Origin: Treponema sp.
GTDB taxonomy: Bacteria > Spirochaetota > Spirochaetia > Treponematales > Breznakiellaceae
Direction of reading: 5' to 3'
DNA length: 11,125 nt
NCBI GenBank assembly: GCA_031266095.1
Contig: JAISBR010000115.1
Coordinates: forward strand, 1 to 11,125
In this document: positions 1-6,814 of the stretch, one piece after another
How positions within the stretch are numbered: position 1 is the stretch's first letter
How the letters are laid out: each line of letters opens with the position of its first letter
Notes under the pieces: model-generated
The model's database searches: none
Told to the model about the DNA's origin: nothing
Seen by the model: the letters and a program-made list of their open reading frames with translations, nothing else
Position numbers and translations under genes: made by a program

Positions 1-48
1 AAAGCGGTATCGGTGGAGGAACTGGCCCGACAGGCACTAACAGCGTAA
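1..48 (+). CDS. C-terminal end of an unidentified protein (cut by window edge)
   Basis: Frame 1 is open from the first base and ends at TAA 46-48, giving the tail KAVSVEELARQALTA. The residues would form an amphipathic helix (VEELARQAL), which fits the end of a real protein, and the non-coding, repeat-bearing stretch begins right after the stop. Fifteen residues are too few to name a family. The alternative is a chance open frame, which is quite possible at this length. Confidence 0.4.
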   Translation, partial: KAVSVEELARQALTA

Positions 49-255
49 TTTCTGGACCAGGAGCAGTCAGGGAAAAATCTGAAAAAACATCAGATTTCCC
101 TTGACACGAAACATAGGAGATTTCCCTTGACACGAAACATAGGAGTCGAAGAAGTTCAGAAAGTAAAGATACAGAAAACTTTTCCGACTTCTGCGACGTG
201 GCGGTAAGTTCTTCATTGCTGCCTGCCGGGAAAAGGCGGCAGCGGGGCGCACCGC
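49..255. other. Non-coding spacer with several inverted repeats
   Basis: No convincing gene is seen on either strand; the open frame on the - strand here has no ribosome binding site and runs through a tandem repeat. The stretch holds an imperfect hairpin (arm 70-81 against 91-100), the 26-bp tandem duplication at 93-144, an imperfect 10-bp inverted pair (GTCGAAGAAG 145-154 against CTTCTGCGAC 188-197, nine of ten pairs), and a G+C-rich hairpin (218-227 against 235-243 with one bulge). The last one sits just past the stop of the - strand gene and could end or protect its transcript, but no T-run follows it on that strand. Confidence 0.55.
93..144. repeat. Perfect 26-bp tandem duplication, two copies
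   Basis: Bases 93-118 and 119-144 are identical and directly adjacent. Each copy contains TTGACA (101-106 and 127-132), the consensus -35 hexamer, but no matching -10 element lies 16-18 bases after either one, so a promoter is not supported. The left copy starts inside the right arm of the imperfect hairpin at 70-100. It may be a replication-slippage duplication or a pair of protein-binding sites. Confidence 0.85.
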
Positions 256-852
256 TTACCACTCCCCGGGGGTAAAGCCTTCGGCCGCGGGTTCCGTGAT
301 GGTAAAGGTTTCTCCTGAAGGCTCAAGCACATACAAGCCGTTCCTGAGGGCGAAGCTTTTCACGCTGTCACCGAAAACAACCCCGGCAACGGCTCCCAGG
401 TATGTCCGGTTATCGTTGCGTAAATCGGCGTGGACCCGCATCTTTTTCATACGCTCCAGGTGATCGTTGATATCATCGTTATTGGGTTTGGTCTTGATTT
501 CCACCACCATCACCTTGTCGCCGTTCTCCAGCAGGGCGTCGATTTCCATGAATAGATTGTGTTCTTTATCGGTAATTTTAAGGTTGCCCGCCCGGGTAAA
601 GGTAAAGCCCAGTTCCTGAAATTTGGTCACCAGGTTGGGGATGACCATGTGTTCAACGATATCGCCGAAACGGTTGGTAATTTCCCCAACCCGTTTGTCG
701 GTCTCCTTCATCTGCTGGGCGGTTTCTTCCATGCGCCGGTCCGTTTTCTCACCCATGACTTTCAACTGTTGGGCCGTTTCCTGCAGTGTATTCCAAACAT
801 CCTCAAAGGTGACTCCCCGGGGAGGTTTCCGGATTTGTCCTCTGTCTCTCAT
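256..852 (-). CDS. Coiled-coil protein with PD-(D/E)XK nuclease-like domain (DUF3782-like)
   Basis: 198 residues. Start ATG 850-852 is preceded by AAGGAG six bases upstream; stop is TAA at 256-258. Residues about 20-68 are a charged, Gln-rich coiled coil with a repeated ETAQQ(L/M)K element at 25-31 and 43-49. Residues about 70-180 look like a PD-(D/E)XK fold: E103 and D105 in MEID, then E118 and K120 in VVEIK after a beta strand, which is the usual D...ExK metal-binding pattern. The layout matches small proteins seen in many copies in treponemes and cyanobacteria and often labelled DUF3782. That assignment is from memory of the family. Biological role is unknown; nuclease activity is inferred only from the motif. 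It stands alone, divergent from the next gene, with its own promoter. Confidence 0.8.
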   Translation of the reverse strand: MRDRGQIRKPPRGVTFEDVWNTLQETAQQLKVMGEKTDRRMEETAQQMKETDKRVGEITNRFGDIVEHMVIPNLVTKFQELGFTFTRAGNLKITDKEHNLFMEIDALLENGDKVMVVEIKTKPNNDDINDHLERMKKMRVHADLRNDNRTYLGAVAGVVFGDSVKSFALRNGLYVLEPSGETFTITEPAAEGFTPGEW

Positions 853-869
853 ACTACGCTCCTTGTCCT

Positions 870-898
870 AATATACCCCGGGCCGCGTTCGGCGGCAA
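870..898 (-). promoter_or_regulatory. Probable promoter of the nuclease-like gene
   Basis: Read on the - strand, TTGCCG (893-898) is followed after exactly 17 bases by TATATT (870-875), a good -10 match. The start site would fall near 863, close to the ribosome binding site, giving a short leader. The hairpin at 906-927 lies just upstream of the -35 element and could be an operator or insertion. Confidence 0.5.
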
Positions 899-905
899 TG
901 CGGGG

Positions 906-927
906 AGCCGGAACAAACATTCCGGCT
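906..927. repeat. Perfect 8-bp inverted repeat in divergent spacer
   Basis: AGCCGGAA (906-913) pairs with TTCCGGCT (920-927) around a six-base loop. GGAGC 904-908 and GCTCC 928-932 offer an alternative outer pairing. It lies upstream of the - strand promoter and is not followed by a T-run on either strand, so an operator or a repeat remnant is more likely than a terminator. Confidence 0.6.
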
Positions 928-985
928 GCTCCTTATATATGGCGCGGACTCGGGGTTTTGCTTTAGTGAGGCCGGCTTGGGTACA

Positions 986-1017
986 GCGCCATCCGTGGCG
1001 CCGCCCGCTTCGCGGGC
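986..1017. repeat. Two adjacent short G+C-rich hairpins
   Basis: GCGCCA (986-991) pairs with TGGCGC (996-1001) around TCCG, and one base later GCCCGC (1003-1008) pairs with GCGGGC (1012-1017) around TTC. Both stems are perfect and six bp long. They lie 18 bases upstream of the + strand -35 element. No T-run follows. The paired, tightly looped arrangement resembles REP-type extragenic palindromes, but two copies of one form are not seen here. Confidence 0.6.
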
Positions 1018-1035
1018 ATCAGCTTACTCGTCTCA

Positions 1036-1064
1036 TTGACAGCTATCTTGAAACATTTTACATT
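1036..1064 (+). promoter_or_regulatory. Probable sigma-70-type promoter of the 545-residue protein gene
   Basis: TTGACA (1036-1041, exact consensus) is followed after 17 bases by TACATT (1059-1064, four of six consensus bases). Transcription would begin near 1071, giving a leader of about 100 bases that contains the palindrome and T-run at 1095-1130 before the ATG at 1170. This also argues against the upstream TTG at 1077 as the start, since that codon would have no room for a ribosome binding site. Confidence 0.6.
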
Positions 1065-1094
1065 TAAAGCAGAAGATTGAGCTTGTTTCAAAGC

Positions 1095-1130
1095 CGGTGT
1101 GGACCTGCGGTCCGATCCACCGCTCTTTTT
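1095..1130 (+). terminator. Hairpin plus T-run in the leader: attenuator-like, and a member of the GGACC palindrome family
   Basis: CGGTG (1095-1099) pairs with CACCG (1118-1122), and inside it GGACC (1101-1105) pairs with GGTCC (1109-1113) around TGC. The hairpin is followed by CTCTTTTT (1123-1130), so the whole has the form of a Rho-independent terminator. It lies between the promoter at 1036-1064 and the ATG at 1170. It could attenuate transcription of the downstream gene, or simply be an inserted palindromic repeat that resembles the ones at 9502-9516, 9583-9597 and 11110-11124. No leader peptide was recognised. Confidence 0.5.
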
Positions 1131-1169
1131 GAAGCGGCCTCAATTTACACTAGGAGCAGTGATTCGCAG

Positions 1170-2807
1170 ATGCCTCAGGATGTTTTTCAGGGAGAACTCG
1201 ACCCCGATATTGCGGCTTTGCTGGGAACAGGCGGCGGAGACGTCCCGGCCCCTGTCTCAATTTCCGCTAAATTTAACGCGCCGGAGGATGCCGGGGAACA
1301 GGAAGAAACCCAGGGTGTGGATCTCAGCATTACGGGCTTTCCCCAGATAAGCAAACGTTTTGAAGAGACGCCGCATAATTTTTTCAATGATCCTAATTAC
1401 TATAAAGCCGCCCTTTCCGGGGAGGGGGAGATCGCCCAGAAGCTGCATGTCATACTACAGAAATATCTCTCCGCCAAAGACCCCAAGGACCGTAGCGTTT
1501 TCCGCCAGCAGTTCATAACTCCCTTTTGGAATTTTCTCCTGGACATCGCAAAGAAAACACCGGGGAAAATTCCCCCGCCGAAGAGATTCCTGCTTCGTTT
1601 CAGCATATTGCATCCCACCTTCCTTGACGCCGAAACGAGAAACCTGTTCAGTAAAATCATAGTGGAAAACGAGCTTAACCAGCCTGTCTACTACCTGGAT
1701 GAATGGTTCAAGGCGGTGGGTACCGGGCTGATACGGCCTTCTACCACCGATGAGGTGAAAACGGCCAGAAATAACAATACGGTGCGGCTGCAGCAACTGC
1801 TGGAAAAAGCGGCCGGTAAACTTGACGGCTCCAAGGCGCTGCTCAGGGCAAAGGACCAGGAGCGGCTGAAGCTGGAAGAAATGCTGCAGGATCGTATTGA
1901 TATTATCCTTGAGCATTTTCCCCTGGCCGGTTTAGAGGATATCAATTCCTGCTATAACGATGTCCAGAAAAAGACTTTTGGGGAAATCCATGAGCTGATG
2001 AAAAGCCTCTTGCGGGCTGATCACGATCTGTCTCTGTATATGAGGGATTATAATCAGGCGGAAACGGATGTACAGACCCTGCGGGAAAAGATTGAGGAAG
2101 GCGGAGGCGCCGTGGAGGTGGACCTGGCGGCGATAGATACCGAGTTCGACACCGTCCGGCAAATGGCGAAAATGACCATCGGCCGCCAGGGGAATCATTT
2201 CCCGGTGTTAACCGGCGAATATTTTCACTCCGGCCCCAACGATATTGGTTTTCGGGAAAACGTCATTTCCCTGCTCGGCCGGATCGAAAGTATCGATCCC
2301 GAAGCTTTTTGCCGGGTATACAAGAACCGGCTTAACCGTATCGCCCCGTATGTAGTGCTTATCCCCACCTACGGTGACACGGGCTTCTGCTGGGAACCCT
2401 TTGACCGCTTCAACCGGGCCACAAGCCGGGGCCGCATTGTTGTCCCGATGTATCCCAAAAATTTGTACACCGCCCTGCTCTCCGCGGTGGCGGATCTCCG
2501 TTGGCAGGTGGCTAAGGAAAAGGCGTCTTACTACTGGATGGAAGAAGGCATAACCGGAAATTACTACCAGTGGTTCGCGGCCCAGAAACTCAAGGGCGAT
2601 GTAAAAGAATTCTTTATCCAGGATTATATCCTCTGGATGACCAAAGAGGCGGAAGGCATACAAAAACTCGACAAAGAAGTTCGGGGGACTTTCTGGCGGT
2701 ATATGCCCTTCTCCAGAGAAGTCAAAGAAAAACTCCGGAACCGCAGCTATGTATATCAGGACCTCTATCAGCGGGACCTGAACCGCGCTATGTCCGACGG
2801 GTATTAA
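1170..2807 (+). CDS. Conserved-looking protein of unknown function, 545 residues
   Basis: I do not recognise a named family. The frame is open from TTG 1077, but ATG 1170 is preferred: TAGGAG (1151-1156) lies upstream, though 13 bases away, which is long, and the extra N-terminal codons would be made from a palindromic repeat. The protein starts acidic (MPQDVFQGELDPDIAALLG), has a disordered stretch to about residue 50, and is then mostly helical, with a coiled-coil-like segment near residues 200-320 rich in Lys, Glu and Leu. The C-terminal third is more globular and aromatic (for example YGDTGFCWEPFDRF, about residues 407-420). There is no signal peptide or membrane segment, so it is probably cytoplasmic. 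It is followed after 66 bases by an 80-residue gene with its own ribosome binding site. No catalytic motif is evident. Confidence 0.85.
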   Translation: MPQDVFQGELDPDIAALLGTGGGDVPAPVSISAKFNAPEDAGEQEETQGVDLSITGFPQISKRFEETPHNFFNDPNYYKAALSGEGEIAQKLHVILQKYLSAKDPKDRSVFRQQFITPFWNFLLDIAKKTPGKIPPPKRFLLRFSILHPTFLDAETRNLFSKIIVENELNQPVYYLDEWFKAVGTGLIRPSTTDEVKTARNNNTVRLQQLLEKAAGKLDGSKALLRAKDQERLKLEEMLQDRIDIILEHFPLAGLEDINSCYNDVQKKTFGEIHELMKSLLRADHDLSLYMRDYNQAETDVQTLREKIEEGGGAVEVDLAAIDTEFDTVRQMAKMTIGRQGNHFPVLTGEYFHSGPNDIGFRENVISLLGRIESIDPEAFCRVYKNRLNRIAPYVVLIPTYGDTGFCWEPFDRFNRATSRGRIVVPMYPKNLYTALLSAVADLRWQVAKEKASYYWMEEGITGNYYQWFAAQKLKGDVKEFFIQDYILWMTKEAEGIQKLDKEVRGTFWRYMPFSREVKEKLRNRSYVYQDLYQRDLNRAMSDGY

Positions 2808-2873
2808 TTTCAGCGCTACATTGGCGTTGAGTTGGTTATAGCTTTTGAACCAAATTATAGTAAGGAGACTCTC

Positions 2874-3116
2874 ATGCCGGAATCTAACAGCGAAACATCA
2901 GGCGGCCGCCGGGATCCCAAGGCCCCGAAATTCCTTGAAATCACCATAAAGGACGGCGACGGCAAAGTCTGGTCATCGCTCTTTGCCCATGCTAAGGATT
3001 TCTCCACCGGATCAGTCGGTTATTATGCCTCTGACAAAATCACCAACCCCGAAAGCGCCGAGCGGTATCAATGCGGCCTTTCCTTCACGCTTATTGGGTC
3101 AAAACCTGCCAAATAG
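2874..3116 (+). CDS. Small protein of unknown function, 80 residues
   Basis: The start ATG 2874-2876 has AAGGAG (2862-2867) six bases upstream, a strong reason to prefer it over the in-frame TTG at 2832. Stop is TAG at 3114-3116. The first 15 or so residues are polar and likely flexible (SNSETSGGRRDPKAP). The rest looks like a compact beta-rich domain (FLEITIKDGDGKVW, then SVGYYASDKI and YQCGLSFTLIG). There is no signal peptide, membrane span or cysteine pair. I do not recognise the family. It may be co-transcribed with the 545-residue protein upstream, since no convincing terminator separates them, but no function follows from that. Confidence 0.75.
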   Translation: MPESNSETSGGRRDPKAPKFLEITIKDGDGKVWSSLFAHAKDFSTGSVGYYASDKITNPESAERYQCGLSFTLIGSKPAK

Positions 3117-3146
3117 CGCTGGAACCTTAGGGCCGTATACCATGGC

Positions 3147-3176
3147 TTGAACCCAAGCCTCCGCCTGTTTTATAAA
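3147..3176 (+). promoter_or_regulatory. Possible promoter of the nuclease-helicase gene (leaderless start)
   Basis: TTGAAC (3147-3152) and TATAAA (3171-3176) are separated by 18 bases. Transcription would begin at about 3182-3184, on or beside the ATG at 3184, and no Shine-Dalgarno sequence is visible upstream of that ATG. A hairpin GGCTTG-AACC-CAAGCC (3144-3159) overlaps the -35 element and could be an operator or a weak end signal for the small gene upstream. Confidence 0.4.
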
Positions 3177-3183
3177 TACGGAT

Positions 3184-6100
3184 ATGCGGATCATAGCGGA
3201 CCTTCATATCCATTCCCGTTTTTCCAGGGCTACCAGCCCCCGTTTGAATCCCGCCTGCCTGGATAGATGGGCGCGGATCAAGGGGATCGGCCTTTTGGGA
3301 AGCGGTGACGCAACTCATCCCCGCTGGCTTGCGGAACTGCGTGAGACGCTTGATGACGCGGAGGAAGGACTGTATGTCCTGAAAGAGGGTCTCCGCGCCG
3401 CCTTTGACCGGGGGCCCGCCATGGAGGAAGGAATTCCCCGGGCAGGCGGCGGGACAGATTCCGGGGGGCCGGTCCGTTTTGTATTGACCGGTGAAATCAG
3501 TACGATCTACAAGCGGGGGGACAAGACCCGGAAAATCCACCACCTGATCCTGCTGCCTGATTTTAAGGCGGCGGCGGCTTTTCAGATCCGGCTTGAGCGG
3601 ATCGGCAATATCGGTTCCGACGGGCGGCCGATCCTGGGCATTGATTCCCGCGATCTCCTGTCTATGCTGCTGGATACCGACGGCCGGGCCTTGCTTATCC
3701 CCGCCCATATCTGGACCCCCTGGTTTTCAGCGCTTGGGGCCAAGTCGGGCTTTGACTCGATTGAAGAATGTTACGGGGATCTTGCCCCATATATCCCCGC
3801 GGTGGAAACCGGCCTTTCCTCCAACCCGCCCATGAACTGGGCCCTTTCATCGCTGGATAAATTTTCGATTGTCTCCAATTCCGACGCCCATTCCCCGGAT
3901 AAGCTGGGGCGGGAAGCGACGATCTTTGCCATGGAGTTGTCTTACCCTTCACTGTCTGCGGCGCTCTGGCGGGGCGGGAAAGAAGAGGGGATCCTCGAAA
4001 CGCTTGAATTTTTTCCCCAGGAAGGGAAGTACCATTACGACGGGCACCGGAAATGCGGCCGCTGGCTGGGTCCCGCCGAAGCGGCGGCGGCCGGGGGTAT
4101 CTGCCCGGTATGCGGCAAGCCGCTTACCAGAGGCGTCATGGGAAGGGTGATGGAACTGGCGGATCGGCCGGTTGATGAAACTCAGGCCGCACCCGTCGAT
4201 ACCAAGGGCGGCAACCGGCGGCCCTACCGTTCCCTCATCCCCCTCAGGGAAATTCTTGGAGAACTCCTTGAGACTGGGCCGGCCTCAAAAAAAGTTGACG
4301 GCCTTTACGGGTTTCTTATTGAAAAGGCCGGGACTGAGCTCAGCCTGCTCATTGATGCGCCCATACCGGAAATTGAACGTTTGAAGGCCCCCGGTATTTC
4401 GGGGGAACTGATGGCCCGTGCCTTTGAGCGGATGCGTTCCGGCCGGGTATCCATCAGCCCCGGTTATGACGGGGAATACGGGCTTATCCGGGCCTTTGCC
4501 CCTGGGGAACGGCCCGAGGCAAAATCCGAAAAAGGACTCTTTGGGGATGAGTCTGCCGGCGGACCGGTATCGCGGGCGGCGTCCGCTGAGTCCCGGTTCA
4601 GGATTTCCACACAGGCCGAAGTTCCCGCCATTGAGCTGCTCTCATTCTCCGCCGATGCCGCAAGTCCCGTTTCAGGCCCGGCCTCTTTCGCCCTGAACGG
4701 CGAACAGGAGCAGGCAGTCTCTTATGCGGGTAAACAGGCGATCATCATCGCAGGACCGGGAACCGGGAAAACGGCGGTACTGGCCGCCCGGATCGCCCGG
4801 CTGGTAAAAGAAGGGACCGATCCCCGTTCCATCCTGGCGGTGAGTTTTACGGTAAAAGCCGCGGCAGAATTGGGGGAACGGATCGCCGCCGCCATTGGGA
4901 TAAAAGAAGCGGGCTTCAAGCCGCTTTTTCCAAAGCCTTTCTCAAAACCAGCCGGGTTTTGGGAAAGGTTCAATGCCCTTACCTTTCACTCTTTCTGTTA
5001 TTCCCTGCTCAGAGAACAGGCCGGGAAGAACGGGATCCCGAAGGATTTCCGTATCATCGGCGAAGGGGAACGGTATGAGATTTTGCGGGAAATTTGCGAC
5101 AGGGAGCGGAACGTGGCGGGGAATCGCAAACGGACCGGGTATCAGAAGCTGGGAAAATATATTGAAGGGCGAAAACGGTTTCTGCTCTTTCCCGGTGAAG
5201 TAACACCGGGATTCGGCGGGCCGGGTTTCGAGGCTTTGACCCGGCTGGCTGAAGAACTGGGCCTTCCCGAAACGTTACCTGAGGAGGAACGGCTTTACGG
5301 CATATACCGGGACCGGCTCCGCGCATCGGCGCTGATGGATTTTGACGGACTGGTGGCGGGAGCCGTCCGGTTCCTCAGCGGAAACCCTGAACAGCTTTTT
5401 TCGTACCGGAACCGGTTTCGTTTTATTTTTGTGGACGAGTATCAGGATCTCAACTTTGTCCAGTACGCCCTGCTCCGCCTTCTGACGGCGGATGCGTTTT
5501 TTTCATCCGGGGATATTCCGTCCGAAAGGGAAGCGCCGTCCCTCTGGGTCATCGGGGATCCCAATCAGGCCATTTACGGCTTCCGGGGCTCGGACAAACG
5601 GTTTATCAGCCGCTTCCCGGCGGATTATCCCCGGGCAGGGGAATTGCATCTGACCCAAAGTTTCCGCTGCCCCGTCCCCATTATCAATGCCGCAGGGCGG
5701 TTGATGGATACCCAGCTCCGGGGAACCCGGGGGGAAGCGGCGCTTTTCCGCGGTGAGTATCCCACGGAAAAAGCCGAAGCCGAGGGCATCGCCCGCCGCA
5801 TTTCCCGCCTCATCGGGGGCGCTTCATTTTTCGCCATTGACAGCGAGACCGCAGATAATGGCGTGATGGAAGGAGCCGCGTCCGACAACGCCATACTGAT
5901 CCGCAGCGCCGCCCTGGCCCCTCCCATCATCAAAGCCCTCCGCGATCATGGCATTCCCTTTGAGCTGATTGGAGAAAAGCCCTGGTGGGAAGAAGAACCG
6001 GCACTGACCCTGCTCGGTTTTTTACGGGAAAATCCGCAGCTTCCGGGTGAGGATAAACGGCAAGCCCCTGGTTTCACGCTTAAGGCCCTCTCTTCCGCTG

Positions 6101-6645
6101 AGGCGGTGAGAGCGGCCTGGAGATTGTTATCGCAAGACGGAGTTCCGGCCTTCGGGGGAAAACAGGAAAAGTCTGAGATTCTTGAACGTCTCATCAGCCT
6201 GGCTTCCATGTACGATTCTCTCCCCGCTTTTTTAGACAGCCTGGCGATCTGCGGCAGCGGGGATATTCCTGAAATACGGCGGGAGGGTGTCAGAGTTATG
6301 ACCATCCACGCCTCCAAGGGTCTGGAATTCGATCATGTTTTCATAGCCGCCCTGGAAGAAGGTTTACTGCCCTTTACCTTGTACGGCGATTCCGCAGCGC
6401 CGGCGGCAGAAGGGAACGGCGGGACTGCTGAGAGGGAACACATTGAGGAAGAACGGCGGCTGCTCTATGTCGCCATGACACGGGCGCGGCGAGGGCTTTA
6501 TCTTTCCTGGTCGCGGCAACGGACTTTCCATGGAAGAAAACTCGAGGGCGGCCCCAGCCGCTTTCTCAAAGAATTGGAAACAAGCATCCCCCTGGCGCAA
6601 GACTATCTTCCCCGGCCAAGAGATCCCCAGATGACTTTGTTTTAG
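3184..6645 (+). CDS. Endonuclease Q-like PHP nuclease fused to UvrD/PcrA-type DNA helicase
   Basis: 1153 residues. Residues 1-250 are a PHP metal-dependent phosphoesterase domain, with likely ligands H8, H10, D42, H45, E104, H119 or H120, H175, E208, D234 and H236. Residues 288-310 form a zinc ribbon (H288, C291, C307, C310), and about 311-436 match the C-terminal part of the TIGR00375/Endonuclease Q family, which in archaea nicks DNA 5' of deaminated bases. A variable linker (about 437-500) leads to a superfamily 1A helicase: Q-motif Q508, Walker A AGPGTGKT with K529, FTVKAA (motif Ia), TFHSF (Ib), DEYQD with D751-E752 (motif II), IGDPNQAIYGFRG (III), QSFRCP (IV), TIHASKGLEFD (V), YVAMTRARRGL (VI). 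All motifs are intact. The last five residues, QMTLF, resemble the beta-clamp motif QLxLF. The start is fixed by the PHP opening MRIIADLHIHSRFS; there is no visible ribosome binding site. Probable role: deaminated-base or other DNA repair. Domain assignment is firm; substrate is inferred. Confidence 0.93.
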   Translation: MRIIADLHIHSRFSRATSPRLNPACLDRWARIKGIGLLGSGDATHPRWLAELRETLDDAEEGLYVLKEGLRAAFDRGPAMEEGIPRAGGGTDSGGPVRFVLTGEISTIYKRGDKTRKIHHLILLPDFKAAAAFQIRLERIGNIGSDGRPILGIDSRDLLSMLLDTDGRALLIPAHIWTPWFSALGAKSGFDSIEECYGDLAPYIPAVETGLSSNPPMNWALSSLDKFSIVSNSDAHSPDKLGREATIFAMELSYPSLSAALWRGGKEEGILETLEFFPQEGKYHYDGHRKCGRWLGPAEAAAAGGICPVCGKPLTRGVMGRVMELADRPVDETQAAPVDTKGGNRRPYRSLIPLREILGELLETGPASKKVDGLYGFLIEKAGTELSLLIDAPIPEIERLKAPGISGELMARAFERMRSGRVSISPGYDGEYGLIRAFAPGERPEAKSEKGLFGDESAGGPVSRAASAESRFRISTQAEVPAIELLSFSADAASPVSGPASFALNGEQEQAVSYAGKQAIIIAGPGTGKTAVLAARIARLVKEGTDPRSILAVSFTVKAAAELGERIAAAIGIKEAGFKPLFPKPFSKPAGFWERFNALTFHSFCYSLLREQAGKNGIPKDFRIIGEGERYEILREICDRERNVAGNRKRTGYQKLGKYIEGRKRFLLFPGEVTPGFGGPGFEALTRLAEELGLPETLPEEERLYGIYRDRLRASALMDFDGLVAGAVRFLSGNPEQLFSYRNRFRFIFVDEYQDLNFVQYALLRLLTADAFFSSGDIPSEREAPSLWVIGDPNQAIYGFRGSDKRFISRFPADYPRAGELHLTQSFRCPVPIINAAGRLMDTQLRGTRGEAALFRGEYPTEKAEAEGIARRISRLIGGASFFAIDSETADNGVMEGAASDNAILIRSAALAPPIIKALRDHGIPFELIGEKPWWEEEPALTLLGFLRENPQLPGEDKRQAPGFTLKALSSAEAVRAAWRLLSQDGVPAFGGKQEKSEILERLISLASMYDSLPAFLDSLAICGSGDIPEIRREGVRVMTIHASKGLEFDHVFIAALEEGLLPFTLYGDSAAPAAEGNGGTAEREHIEEERRLLYVAMTRARRGLYLSWSRQRTFHGRKLEGGPSRFLKELETSIPLAQDYLPRPRDPQMTLF

Positions 6646-6814
6646 GCTTTCCGGTTGATACCGGTATTTGAGCAAGTTCCTGGATTTTTCATTTTACGTA
6701 ACGCAGTGCGTCGCTTGTGTTTTGTGATGACCTGTGATACCCTTGTAGATGAACAATATGTCCGTAATGCCGGCAAAAATGGGAGCGTTAAGCCTGCCTG
6801 CCTACAGAGGAGAA

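Noticed and set aside
101..132. TTGACA twice as tandem promoters
   Set aside because: No -10-like hexamer lies 16-18 bases downstream of either copy and no gene follows on the + strand.
67..252. 61-codon open frame on the - strand in the left spacer
   Set aside because: It runs through the 26-bp tandem repeat and hairpin, has low-complexity composition and no convincing ribosome binding site.
559..966. 135-codon open frame on the + strand opposite the nuclease-like gene
   Set aside because: It crosses the promoter and start of the opposite gene and has no family resemblance. The - strand frame has a good ribosome binding site and a motif.
2827..2861. TATAGT at 2856-2861 as the -10 element for the 80-residue gene
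   Set aside because: A start site after it would fall inside or beyond the ribosome binding site at 2862-2867, and there is no good -35 element.
3184..4500. DnaE/PolC-type or histidinol-phosphatase PHP domain
   Set aside because: The zinc ribbon and the following region fit the TIGR00375/Endonuclease Q group, and no polymerase domain follows; a helicase does.
6700..6748. Promoter and operator upstream of the aldo/keto reductase gene (ACGCA-G-TGCGT and TTGTGT)
   Set aside because: The palindrome is only five bases per arm and the -10 candidate matches poorly, so neither could be supported.
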